Below are positions 10,006 to 20,174 of a stretch of DNA of 41,856 nt, piece by piece. Made by a program: the position numbers and the translations under genes. The notes below the pieces were generated by a model, which saw only the letters and a program-made list of their open reading frames with translations, was not told the DNA's origin and did not search any database. How positions within the stretch are numbered: the first letter of the stretch is position 1; the number at the start of each line of letters is the position of its first letter. The DNA comes from Chara braunii. Its lineage: Eukaryota > Streptophyta > Charophyceae > Charales > Characeae. The DNA lies in assembly GCA_003427395.1 (NCBI GenBank), contig BFEA01000007.1, positions 909,243 through 951,098 of the forward strand, read 5' to 3'.

Positions 10006-10212
10006 CTACCAACAACCAACAAAGGAGCAGTTAACTTCGCAGTATCGCAAAATAGTCCAGCAGCAGCTCCGCATGGACTCGCAAGTGAACATGTGTTAAC
10101 AACTTCCTCGACTGAACTTTTCCGCCTGACGATTCATGTTCTCGATCCCCAGACCGGTTATAAGTCCGGTACCCTGCCAATGTTTGTGACTTCCAGACGT
10201 TTCCTGACTGGG

Positions 10213-10335
10213 ACTTGAAGATAGTAGTATCCGCCAAATCAACTCAATTACACAATGGCCCCCATGAAGCCTCGTCAGGTATGGTCACTCTCTCCTTCAA
10301 CCTTACTTCTCTCTCCCTGTCCAAGGCCTCATCTC
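10213..10335. repeat. Dispersed direct repeat, copy 2 (left part)
   Basis: Matches 9,772-9,922: shared phrases CGCCAAATCAACTCAATTA-like, GCCTCGTCAGGTATGGTC-like and TGTCCAAGGCCTCATCTC. Confidence 0.7.
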
Positions 10336-10339
10336 TGAT

Positions 10340-11390
10340 ACATGCCCAGTTGGGCAATGTATGTACAGCCAAGGATCCGCAATTGTGATAAAAAGGACTG
10401 AATGGACAATGCAGTGGCAGTGGAATCTCAACAAGCAGTGTTCATCCTGATACATACAAAATGGCACTTTGTAGCGCAGTGGAAGACTCGGATATAAGTC
10501 CTGACTTGACCGGGACTGACACGACATCTCATTATACATCACCCATGCGAGAGGAGGAGGAGATACAATGTGTTGCATACCGTAATGGTGCAAACCAGAA
10601 CAAGGACCGACCTCCCTCACATAGTACAAGACAGCGCAGCGGAATGCTAGGATACCAATGATCAACCCAATCAATGTCGCAATGCAGACCCAACATACAT
10701 CATCATCATTGCAAGGTGTGAAGGGCCTGGCGCTACACACAGGAAGAATGCGCCAGGTCCGGACCATACACAGACGAAGAGGAGGGGATCAGACGAAGAA
10801 GCAGGGAAAGATGGGAATGTCGTCAACACCAAGTTTTCAGTACAGTCCCAAATAATCCCTCATTCAATGTCTCAATCCCAATGTCGAGTCTGAATCCAAA
10901 TGTCGTCAAGTCCCAAAGTCACCAATCTCTCTCCCTCTCGTAGTCTGCAGATACTGAGAAGTCAGGTAGCAAGAGGGTGAGGGAGAAGAACTCTCTCTCT
11001 CTCTCTCTCTCAGTCCGGTACTAACCTGTGAAGGTGGCGCCTTGTTGCAGGTACATCGAAGACGAAGCTGGAGCTATGGCACCACGGGTAAGTCTCCCTG
11101 GCCTCCGCCAACCATCTCTCTCTCTCCAACGCTACTCTAGCTCCTACTAGCGCCCAGCGCTGAAGACTACTCCTAACACTATTACTACTGCAGCGCTTCT
11201 CCAGAGTGCTGCTGCCGAATCCTGACGACTGCCTCCTGCCTCCTGCACGTGAAGTGCCTGGGAAGTCCCTATGAACTACCTGTAGCCTGCAGGGCGGGCC
11301 AGTCTTATATAGTGCTGGTCCATCCAGGAGGTTGCTCTTGCCAATGCCAAAACGTGCCAGACCCTGGCGTTGAAGTTCAACAAAGGTTGT
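10340..11390. other. No gene recognised
   Basis: Short open frames without domains and a (CT)n run at 10,990-11,012. Nothing else supports a gene or RNA. Confidence 0.4.
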
Positions 11391-11397
11391 CTTGAAA

Positions 11398-11653
11398 ACA
11401 GGCCCAAAATGGCCTGTGCTAAAACCTGGTCTGGTGCCTAAGTTTCAGGGCAGGTCGATCTTATGAGGGCCTGAAAATGGCCCTCTGTTTCAGGCTGAAA
11501 AGACTCAGGGCCTGGAGGGCCCTTTTTTTGGCTGAAACGACACAGGGCCTGTAGGCCCTTGTTTTCAGGCTTTCAGGTTGAAACGACACAGGGCCTGTAG
11601 GCCCTTGTTTTCAGGCTTTCAGGCTGAACGACACAGGGCCTGAAAATGGCCCT
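11398..11653. repeat. Array of six GGCC-core hairpins
   Basis: Six perfect short hairpins occur in 256 bp: ACAGGCC-caaaat-GGCCTGT (11,398-11,417), GAGGGCC-tgaaaat-GGCCCTC (11,465-11,485), AGGGCC-tggag-GGCCCT (11,507-11,523), AGGGCCT-gt-AGGCCCT twice (11,544-11,559 and 11,590-11,605), and AGGGCC-tgaaaat-GGCCCT (11,635-11,653). The last four sit in a tandem repeat of roughly 46 bp containing CGACACAGGGCCT and TTCAGGCTTTCAG. Loops vary from 2 to 7 nt while stems remain complementary. Confidence 0.8.
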
Positions 11654-11675
11654 CGTTTGCAGGCGGAGCATGTAA

Positions 11676-11765
11676 CATCTCCCTGAATACCTTCACTCTC
11701 TCTCTCCCCCTCTCTCTATTCCTCACGCTGAACCTAACTATGGTGCCCAGTGCTGTCGACTACAG
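11676..11765. repeat. Dispersed direct repeat, copy 3 (right part)
   Basis: Matches 9,917-10,005: CATCTCCCTGAATNCC, TTCACTCTCTCTCTC and TGGTGCCCAGTGCTGTC correspond to the same phrases in copy 1. Confidence 0.65.
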
Positions 11766-11944
11766 TGACTTCTACAGACTCTTCCTATCACAGCCTCCTA
11801 TTGCTAACCGGCCTGGAAATTCATGAATATGGTTGGTACGTGCGACCGGGCTGACAATGGAACTGGGAATTGGGACTGGAAGTGGGACTGGGACCGGGGC
11901 TGCAGTAGTTGAACCGTTCAGATTTATGATTGAAGATCTTATTT

Positions 11945-12030
11945 AGCAACGGGCCTAGCTCAGGTGGAACACCCAATGAACTGCTGAAATACAGACCAAA
12001 GTTCGAGTCCAGATGCCATCAGATGAACAT
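11945..12030 (+). mobile_element. tRNA-like SINE head (Pol III A and B boxes)
   Basis: TAGCTCAGGTGG at 11,956-11,967 resembles the tRNA A box (TRGCNNAGYNGG). AGTTCGAGTCC at 12,000-12,010 matches the B box (GGTTCGANTCC) in all but the first base. The spacing is tRNA-like, but the region between does not fold into a clean cloverleaf that I can see, so this is probably the Pol III promoter head of a SINE or a tRNA pseudogene. The leading GGGCCTAGCTCAG is shared with the tRNA-like sequence at 41,383. The 3' end of the element is not defined. Confidence 0.55.
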
Positions 12031-13035
12031 AATAAAGTTGTTCTGAATTACCTGGGGCCGGCCAGTTCAGTGACAATATCTCAAGTCCGTCACTCCTTTT
12101 TTTTCTTTTTGCAATCTTATTCAGCAGATTTTAGTTGCTTTAGCAAATTAGCACTGATATACTTTCTACTCAGTTGCTTGTCAGTGAAATGGAAGAGGGG
12201 AAGTGCTAATCAAGATGATGCTGTACATCTTGATGGGTGCTGCAACCGTATCTGGCTGGAATCCTGATGTAATGCGGCTGTGATGTTGATGTTGTCCACT
12301 ACGTTCTTTGATTGATACTTGTCTGTGTTATGCTTCGACAATCGATGGATAACCTCGTAAACATGACCAAAGAATAAGATACTGTCTCTGTTCACCTATC
12401 AACTGAGTTCTCAATAGGTAAGAGTCCCACCTAGGGGTCCCACCTCGTTGTGATAGGTGAGAGTCCCACATTAAATAACCTTGTGATGATTAGAATTTAA
12501 AACACAATCTGGATTTACCCATCCCAATTCATTGAAGTAAAGGAGCAGAGACTCAGGGATGATTTGCCCATGGCCACATCCCTCACCCTCAGACTCCTGA
12601 TTTCTTTCACGATAACCGGGGACTACCTCACCCAGAACTATGAAAAATGGATGAACTGGAGATCCTGACATGTACACATGTCAAGTACAGCTCGAGAAGA
12701 CTGGTTAAGCAGTCGTTCTACATAATCATCAGCAAGTCATCGGAGTAACGAGAAATAGCTCTTCCCTATAGATGATGCAGCAAAAGAATCAAAGAAGGTT
12801 GGTTGTGGAGAATTTTGAGTACGTGTGTCAATGGGTTTAAGGAACAAAGATCTTCAACACCTCAACAGGTTTTAGCCATTCAGGAGTGACCTGCGGGCTT
12901 ATAGTCCATGCAAAAACAAAGCTTTGGGATGCCTTCTTGACCTGCATGATTACTGACTACAGCAGTAGCTGATGTGTCTGTGTGATGACATCATGGCCGC
13001 ACTTCTACCAAGGAGGCATCCGTATGGAGGCATGC
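12031..13035. other. No gene recognised
   Basis: Short open frames only. A small repeat of GAGTCCCAC is seen at about 12,421-12,470 (AGGTAAGAGTCCCACC and AGGTGAGAGTCCCACA). Confidence 0.4.
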
Positions 13036-13070
13036 CAGACAGCAGGCACCATAGTGATGCCTGCCGTCTG
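13036..13070. repeat. Hairpin with 13-bp arms
   Basis: CAGACAGCAGGCA (13,036-13,048) pairs with TGCCTGCCGTCTG (13,058-13,070) with one mismatch and a 9-nt loop. GTATGG at about 13,022 and CCATAC downstream could add an outer stem. It may be a small fold-back element; no flanking duplication was identified. Confidence 0.7.
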
Positions 13071-13639
13071 ACAGAACCCCATACAGAGGGGATGTGGGAG
13101 GGACACACACATGACCAATTCAGGATCGAAAGAAAACAGGGGTTGGCGCCAAGCTGAGGACTGAGCAGGAGACAAGAGGGAGTCTCAGACAATAAAATCC
13201 CAACTAACAGACCAGAGGGGTGCTGGGAAATGAGAAGGTTGGCCGAGACTAGAACCAGGGAGGTAAGGACCTCAACCTGTAAGTTAAGTCTGAAAAATCA
13301 CCAAATGATGGGTTAAATGTGGGAGTTTTTTTTTTTGTTTTTGTTTTTTTGTTTAACAATCCGCCCGCGACAACAGGTAGGAGTGATGGACAGCCTGGCG
13401 GGGTCATTTTGGATGCAAGTAAAGGCTCTTTCGGTGGGGCAACTAAGTCTGAAGGTATCAAAAAGCGAAAGAGGGGCGCGCAAGTCTCTCAGCATGCGTT
13501 CATCTTCCTCCGAATTGTGAGCCGCGGTGTGGGAGACTTTCCATTGGTCCAACTAAAAGGGCCTTTACCCGAAATAGGCCTCAGGCCTTGTAAAAGTAAA
13601 GCAGCACAGACCTTGTAAAAGTAAAGCATTGTGAAAAGG

Positions 13640-13841
13640 TATCTCGCCAGGGCTCAGAAACGTGCAAGCAGGTCAAAGGTCAAGTTCTCTATCAACAGGC
13701 ACATCTAAATCTAAGGCAAAGGGCATTGTCAAAAGACTTGTATCTCGCCAGAGCTCAGAAACGTGAAAGCAGGTCAAAGGTCAAGTTCTCTATCAACAGG
13801 CACATCTAAATCTAAGGCAAAGGGCATTGTCAAAAGATTTA
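13640..13841. repeat. Tandem duplication, 101-bp period
   Basis: The unit beginning TATCTCGCCAGGGCTCAGAA at 13,640 is repeated from 13,741 with only a handful of differences (GGG/GAG, TGC/TGA, and the last bases). The shared interior includes AGGTCAAAGGTCAAGTTC and AAATCTAAGGCAAAGGGC. High identity implies a recent duplication or an assembly duplication. Confidence 0.93.
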
Positions 13842-14780
13842 CCTGTTCACCCGGAGATGTGTATGTCATGTCTGTTCGGGTAAGAGTGTGTCTGTACGTG
13901 CAGGCAGTGTACCTGTTTGTGCAAAGGAAAGTGTCTGTTCAAGCAGTAACTGTGTCTGTTCATTTAGAGTTGTGCCTGTCCGAAAGTAAAGTCAATAGGC
14001 ACAGTCCCAGTTCTGGCCTAAGTCAAGGAGTCAGTCCAGATCCAGACTTTCAAGTCCAAATCCAGGCCGAGAGGCCTCAGCAGCAGTTGAACTTCATTGG
14101 GACTATACTGGGACACATGCAATGCAGGGTCTGGGACAAAGGAAAGGCCGAATTGAGCCGATGCAGATCCAGCGAGGAGTGGCCAGCACTATAAAGGGAG
14201 CTGCCTGCCTCTTTCCTCGCCAGATCTCCACTGGCTGCAATGCGTGGAAGTGCTGGTGCACTTGTGCGCTGAGTCAGGAGGAGCAGCGCTGGAGGTAGAA
14301 GATGCGCTGAATGGAGGAAGAAGCCTGCACGCTGGAAGTGATGCAGCCATAGCTGCCCAGCGAGTTTAGCATTAGTAGTAGAGGGGTTAGTATGTAGCTA
14401 TGAGTAATATCCAGAGTAGATCCTCATGAGTGAAGAGTGTGTATGCATCGTAGAAGGAAGGGATTGAGGCTGAGAGTGTTCATTCAAGGTTTGGCTATGG
14501 AAGATACTTACCTGAGTTGGATGTGACCTGCAGAGGTGGCGCTGATGAGTAGTGACCACATTGATGACTTGGAGACTATCTGCAGGAGTAGCGCTGATTC
14601 ACTGGAAGTCATATTGATGAGTTGACAAGAGATTGGTGTTGCGCTGATGAGCGCTGGACTCAGGGGAACTTTGAAACACTTTGTATTCATATTTCTGATA
14701 ATATAAACTGTGAAACTCGGTCCTCTTCTCATCTACCTTTGTCTATGACTTGAGACTGTTGATCATGGTGTGTCAGGATG
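13842..14780. other. No gene recognised
   Basis: No domain-bearing frame. A loose repetition of GGCGCTGATGAG / GTGTTGCGCTGATGAGCGC-like phrases occurs at 14,535-14,655. Confidence 0.4.
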
Positions 14781-14789
14781 ATGCATGAC

Positions 14790-15740
14790 ATGTACACACT
14801 TGCGTGAAAGGGTCCCCAGGACCCATGCACAACCACCTGTCCGGTTCAGCATTGAAGTCCCCTGCTAGTATTAGAGGGACATTCGGGGCAGGGATTGTTT
14901 CTATTTTTTCAAAAAAGGACCTAAGGACCTTCTTTCACGGGTCGTGTTTGGGGCATATATGGATATTATGCATACAATTTCCAGTTCCAACATGCCCAGT
15001 ATCTTGACCCATTGTCCCTCCTCCTTGTCCTTTTCCCAGCAGAGTACCTGAAGTGGTGAGTCGGGCGGTATCCATATCGCCACGCCTGAACTCCCTGGAC
15101 ACGGGGCAAAAGCTTGGTAGCTTTGGAAGGGCCAGGCCTGCTTGTGTGCCCTGTGGTGCTCTGGCGTGTCCATTAGGTGGGTTTCCTGAACGCAGATTAC
15201 ATCGAGTCACGATCTTCCCCCAACTCCCCTCATCAAGTCCCACAATGCTTTAATTTTTTCTGGGTTGCGGGATGCTAGACCGTTCACGTTGACTGATCTG
15301 ATATCTAGGTTTGTTGCTGTAGAGTGTGTTTCCACTTTTTATTCCTTCCATACACCATGTCTACCCAGTCCATCGTGGTTGTGATTGTGCACCCCTTGTC
15401 CTTCCTCCACCTTTTAAGCAGCTGCAACCATTCTTGTTTCTCCCAATCTACCCCTTTATTGAGGATGTTTTTTCTCAATATCGAGCAAATACACGTGAGT
15501 AACTCATCTGTCGACCAGATGTTACTTGGCTTAACCTTTAGTTGTTGGGTGTCCAGGAGCATGTTGTGTGTGTGCCATTGCAGCCTTGCTTCTTTACTCT
15601 CTTCGACCTCATGCGATGCCTCTCGTGATATCCGTATCACAAAAAACCGTGACGTCAACAACTTGAAGATGAAACCGCCACCTACGGCCTCTTTCGTGAT
15701 AAACAGACCGAGCAAAAGAACCTCCTCCTCCACTTTACGT
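14790..15740 (-). pseudogene. LINE fragment C: start of ORF2 with AP endonuclease
   Basis: On the minus strand the fragment matches the beginning of copy B's ORF2: an N-terminal region (NIWSTDELLTCICS, like FWSEEDLLTCLSR in copy B; KKWKHTL, like QWKHCL), then an L1-type AP endonuclease. Catalytic signatures appear in order: VNVNGLASRN near 15,290, VCVQETHLMD-type sequence near 15,190 (written VICVQETHLMD), VAIWIPPDSP, ISIYAPNT and LAGDFNAEPD near 14,860. It breaks off after about 14,790, before RT, so it is an internal fragment, not a simple 5' truncation. A one-base frameshift lies near 15,310 and a TGA near 15,213. The endonuclease would nick target DNA to start reverse transcription; this copy is dead. 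Confidence 0.85.
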
Positions 15741-15789
15741 TAATCACGTTATCTCGTTGTCACTAAAACACCACAAAGACCTTCGTCGC

Positions 15790-15975
15790 CCAAACTCACC
15801 CCCTCCGTCTTCGTGGGAGGAAAGCAACCTCGCCATGACAGCCTCGCCAACATGCGAAGCCCTTTCACCAGCGAACGAAGCACTAAACAGGCACCATCCT
15901 GCCAAGCAGGAGATGCTATGGTCCGACCTCGTCGAGCCTGGCGACGAGTGCCACAGGGGGTTCAAGCCACCAAAA
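15790..15975. repeat. Dispersed repeat with palindromic core, copy 1
   Basis: A stretch around CTCGTCG-AGCCTGG-CGACGAG (15,928-15,948; perfect 7-bp stem, 7-nt loop) aligns to 25,860-26,000 at roughly 70% over the best 65 bp. Both copies keep the stem exactly while the loop differs. Open frames on both strands across 15,757-16,364 show no domain, so I do not call them genes. Confidence 0.6.
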
Positions 15976-16770
15976 AAACACCACAAAGCAACCTCCGGGG
16001 CAAAAAAGTCAGGGGGAGGAAGGGGCCGTGCCCATCCTGCTTTCTGCGCGCCTCCTCAGCGTTCGTCTCACCACCACCATCTCCACAGTTCCGGCCTTCA
16101 GGGATCATCTGCCATGCCCACCCGAATGCCACCTTCGAACACCAGCAAAGACAAGCCGGCGGCGCGGCGCTCCCGGTCGTGCCGCGCCGCCCCCAATCAC
16201 AAACAAACATCGGCCTAACGTTCCACCAAAAACAGCGCCAACAATTTTCGGGGGTCCACCAGGCACTGGAAAATCACCTGGGGACCCCAAAAAAAAAATT
16301 CAAATTTTCTAGAAATGGGGCCCAACCGGACACCGGATCCGGACATCCAGACCGGACCATCTGAATCCCGATCCGGACATCCGCTTAACAACTGTGAAAA
16401 AACTACTAAAACCACTCTCATACTTAATCCGCAGTTACCCCTTTAACCAGGCTAATAATTTTTGCACTGTGGGATTAATTGAGAATGATCTGGTTGCAGT
16501 GCAGCCGTAGATCATGCCTGTCACCAAATAGCCAGATAAATCAGCTCTAAGCAGCGGTTTCTCCCTCGAAATATCAATGGGTTGGATAAGGAGGATACAT
16601 TGATGACACTCGGAACTTGTATACAACAAGGTCTGTGGAGGTTCATAGCATGGTATGCTACAGCATGGAGGACACACATACACAGCTTCCCCCTCCATTA
16701 GCGGCCTTGCAGTTGACTCCCTAAGGCTATACATCACTCCCCAAGAACAGACTAATAACTACCTCTACAG
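15976..16770. other. No gene recognised
   Basis: GC-rich DNA with long but domain-free open frames on several frames. GATCCGGACATCC occurs twice (near 16,336 and 16,370). A loose inverted repeat GGGGTCC..GGACCCC lies near 16,245-16,285. Confidence 0.4.
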
Positions 16771-16789
16771 ACACATCTGAGTACAATGT

Positions 16790-16935
16790 GGGGACCATCC
16801 TTTCCCAAATCTCATACCAAGTATCTTGTTCGTTGGTACAACTACCCCCAGGAGGAATGTACTTGGGTGCCCTTTGAGCATTTAGAGCTTACGCTCGTGG
16901 TCGGGAAGCTATTACAGCGTCTTTCGGCCAACTGA
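16790..16935 (+). pseudogene. Chromodomain remnant of a Ty3/Gypsy (chromovirus-type) integrase
   Basis: The frame ending at TGA 16,933-16,935 reads KYLVRWYNYPQEECTWVPFE from 16,819, then HLEL. This matches the core of a chromodomain (consensus form YLVKWKGYP..E.TWEP..NL): aromatic-cage tyrosine and tryptophans, the YPQEE turn and the TWVP strand are all in place. In chromovirus-type Ty3/Gypsy elements this domain is the integrase C-terminus and targets insertion to modified chromatin, and a stop shortly after it fits that position. No integrase core, RT or LTR is recognisable beside it, so this is a short relic. A host chromodomain exon is the alternative. Confidence 0.6.
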
Positions 16936-17737
16936 CTCCTCCTCTAACACCAGGCCTCGTTGGAAGTGCCCTTGTTTCTCAGACATCTCCCATTCCAGCC
17001 TCTTCAGCCCCGATCCGAGCTTCGCTTGCCCTCCTGACTGTGGTGCCTCGCCAGATGGGCAATGCATCTTCCCATCCACAATGCATTCGCCGCTGCCCTC
17101 GTCATTACAACGTCTGACTGTATTGGCCTATCTCTCTTTTTCTCTTTGCTCATCCGGATATGGACAGCACTGGCAGCATTTTCGACTCTTGACTTCATAT
17201 TCGACATTTCAGGCTTCAGATTCTTCACATTCCGGAGCAGATGTCTATCCACATTGGTGATTTCAGTGTTACTTTCTTGAACTTCAACTTGTTTGGCCCC
17301 AACATCATTACCCTCGTGCTAGGTCCCCCCTTATCCCTTATGTGTGACATGATGGTCTACCCTGCATCACATCAGTTAGCACTCCCCTCATGAGCTCTCC
17401 CTTGATGGCATATAGGCATATCGCTACTATCATCATCTTCGATCTCTTGATTGCAATCTAGCCCCCCCTTCGCCCATACTAGGTTAGTGTCCCTACGTAA
17501 ACTCTCTGTTAGTGTTGCATAGGCATATGTGCCCTAGCGGTACTTTGGCATCTCTTGGTTGCGGTTTGACCTGCGTTCCTTCTCAACTTGTTGCACTCTC
17601 GTGTGAGTGGTTGTCAGACCTCCTTTCTGGAATCACTTCTTAATGAGTATGTGTCTAAACTTTTCAGTACATTACATTATCAATGTATTTCTATCCCGTC
17701 CTTTCATTTAGTCCGACCACCGATCATGTACTTAGGT
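16936..17737. other. No gene recognised
   Basis: If the chromodomain relic is genuine, this could hold a decayed 3' LTR, but no terminal TG..CA pair or polypurine tract can be fixed. A minus-strand frame at 17,004-17,252 has a helix-like start (MDRHLLRNVKNLKPEMSNMK) without recognised homology. Confidence 0.35.
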
Positions 17738-18416
17738 CTACAGTACAGGCATTACCTGCCTTGGTAGACATGTTCTTTTGAGTCCCGGTAATGTCTTGCC
17801 TCCTGCCCTTAGAGCCTGATGATGTACGTACTGCTTGTGTGGATGCCCCCTTAGAGTCTTGATTCTTAGCGCTGCATTTGTCGACCTCTCGAGACCATCA
17901 CACGTATGTTTGGTAACAATGCCGTTGTTTTTGTGGGTTACTACAGCGAGGGCAAGTTTGTGAGACTTCTCGGTATGTTTTACGGTCTCATATTCTCCAT
18001 CGGTGACAGTCACACTGTGTGTTATTGCTTTGAGAAGAGCTTTGCGTGTGAGTACCTTTGGGACGTTTATAACTTTATATGTATTTGTGTCATTCACATG
18101 CTGGTGTGTGCTTTCATTATATTGGGTCCGTAGAAGCTCCTGCTGGGCATTTTTCCTTTCCGTACTCCCCACAGAGCAACTTATTCAGGACTTGTAGGAT
18201 TGCACAATGTCGTTTTCTACATGCCATGACTTTCTGCATGAGCTCGTTCCGCATTTCGGTGGCGTTCGCAACAGCTCCATAATCTGCTGTTGCAGATAGC
18301 GTTGCCGTGCCCCTGCCGCTTCCATGGCTCGGTTCAATTGATCTCCCAGGACCGGGTATAGCAGGTTTGTAGACTGGCAGGCTGTCACACAGGGTTTTTG
18401 AATGAGTTATTCTCAC
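17738..18416 (-). other. Unrecognised open stretch, minus strand
   Basis: Two overlapping minus-strand frames (18,416-18,117 and 18,172-17,738) stay open for about 100 and 144 codons. The second begins near MGSTERKNAQQELLRTQYNE and is lysine/histidine-rich. An alternative frame at 18,388-18,185 reads LNRAMEAAGARQRYLQQQIM. A frameshifted coding relic, perhaps gag-like, is possible. I recognise no family, and the composition alone does not prove coding. Confidence 0.2.
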
Positions 18417-18759
18417 TGAAGAACAAAAGAAAGTGTGAAATGGATGCGTTTGTGCTAGCCTTAGCCACTCTCAGCAGGGTCGTTGAGTAGAGCGTTGGTC
18501 TCACCACAGAGAGGGGAGCACTTCCATGATGCAGAAGCACTGGCAGGCCACTTAGTGAGGACCAAGTGGGCGTCGTTGCAGAGGAAGAGGATCATCCCGG
18601 GAAGAGTCACGCCATGCCTGGAGGGGAGCGGATCAGGATGGGGAGATGGAGGTGAATCCAAAGATTGTCGGGCATCAAGCCTTGGATGATGAGACTAGTG
18701 GTTAGTTGTTCTTCCCTGCCTCACCTCTAACTCAGATAGCGCGCAATCAATCCCCGGCG

Positions 18760-18945
18760 TAGCAGCAAGACTGTGTGCCCGCTCTTGCAAGCTCTGAAAC
18801 TGCGCACGCCCAAGACTGTGCACGCCTTCTCCTGCTAGCTCCAACTGTGTGCGCCCAATCCCACAAACTACAAGATTGCGCACGCCCGATCCCGGTAGCT
18901 GCAAGACTGTGCACACCCGATCCCGTAAGCAGCAGCTGTACAGGG
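18760..18945. repeat. Minisatellite, ~38-bp unit
   Basis: About five diverged units share a CTGTGCACGCCC..GATCCC..TAGCTGCAAGA theme (for example AAGACTGTGCACGCC, AACTGTGTGCGCCC, AAGATTGCGCACGCCCGATC). Confidence 0.7.
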
Positions 18946-19029
18946 CGTGACCGTACTAGCGGGCCAGTGCACAGGGCAGCGCTGCTCCTGATTCTACTAC
19001 CTCGTGTATGCGCCAGGCAGGGTCTGCTC

Positions 19030-19560
19030 TGACAGATGATCCGATAGCTGCACTGAGCTCGATTCCGCTAACAGGCCAGCACGTGGAGTGGTGCCCGCTC
19101 GCGCGCGCAACAGAACTGGTTGTCTGTGCGCGTTTGCTCGTTCACAGGGGAGTTGACTGCCTGCCTTGGCATGCACACACTGTGGAACCAAGGGTTAGCG
19201 ACCGCTCCCATGGCATCCGCGGGGGATCTGACTGCCTGCCCCCGCCTGCTCTCAAAGTGGAACCAAGTGCCTGCGACCGCTCGCATGGCATGCACGTGGT
19301 CGTGCTTGCTCTCGCAGGGGATCTGACTGCCTGCATTCACTTGTATTGCACACGCAGGGCCGTGCTTGCTCGCAGAGGGGAACTGATTGCTTGCTCTCAC
19401 TCGTATTGCACGCGTGGAGCCGAGCTCACTCGTGCAGAGGAACAGGTTGCCCGCACCATGCTTGTACAGTGTGTGCAGAGTCGTGCTCGCTTGTGTAGAG
19501 GAATAGAATGCCCATGTGGCGTGTGGGGCTGCGCACATTCGCATAGATGGTCAAGCCGCA
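19030..19560. repeat. Minisatellite, ~58-62-bp unit
   Basis: Roughly eight diverged units recur with TGACTGCCTGC, TTGTATTGCACACGC, GTGCTTGCTCGCAGAGG and related phrases. Open frames on both strands run through the array because the unit length permits it; they are Cys/His/Arg-rich artefacts. Confidence 0.75.
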
Positions 19561-19985
19561 TGCACGCGCCCATACCTTATGCTTGCAGGATGTGAATAGG
19601 CCACATGAGTGGGGCTGCACTGATTGGGACTGCTCATTTGATGTCGCCAGTTCAAGGGATGTGATCTAACGGCCACTCTGTTCACACGCGCGAAGTTGTC
19701 TGCAGACTCTGCACGGGCGTGTCCCACTCTCCTGAGATCAGACCCGAAGTGCAGCAGGTGCCCATCTCGGAACCGTGTTGCAGCCAGGAGACCACGGACT
19801 CTGAGCATCACCCCACAACTCAAGTTGATTAAGTGGAACCAAGCAGGTAGTGAGCCCCTGTCAGCCCACAGCCCAGAGGTTGCAGGTTGTGCAGATGCTG
19901 GAAAGACTGCAAGGCCTGATTGTTGAATTGCCCCGTTCTCAAATATGAGTTGCCCCTGACCTTGGGAACCATTGCAGTCACTGAA
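19561..19985. other. No gene recognised
   Basis: Spacer between two minisatellites, without recognisable content. Confidence 0.4.
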
Positions 19986-19987
19986 AA

Positions 19988-20170
19988 CACGGTTCAATCC
20001 ATGATGTCACACAAATCGCAGTTCAGTCCATGATTTCACAGGAATCACGGTTCAGTCCATGATTGGGGATCAGTCCTCGCAGCCCAGGGACTGCAAATCA
20101 GCCTCTGCAGTCCAAAAATTGCAGATCAGTCCCTGAGGTCCAAAACTGTGTATCATTCCTTGTAGGTCAG
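19988..20170. repeat. Minisatellite with B-box-like core
   Basis: ACGGTTCAATCCATGATG, GCAGTTCAGTCCATGATT and ACGGTTCAGTCCATGATT repeat at about 28-30-bp spacing, then diverged GCAGATCAGTCC units follow. GGTTCAATCC fits the Pol III B box by chance or descent; no A box accompanies it. Confidence 0.7.
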
Positions 20171-20174
20171 GAGT

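Noticed and set aside
14535-14660. CTGATGAG words suggesting a hammerhead ribozyme
   Set aside because: No GAAA core partner and no helix I-III arrangement around them.
15757-16364. Overlapping 150-180-codon frames, plus strand
   Set aside because: Three frames and the opposite strand are all open in GC-rich repeat DNA; no domain or consistent frame.
19008-19595. Long plus- and minus-strand frames in the minisatellite
   Set aside because: Both strands are open because the repeat lacks stops; composition follows the repeat and no domain is visible.
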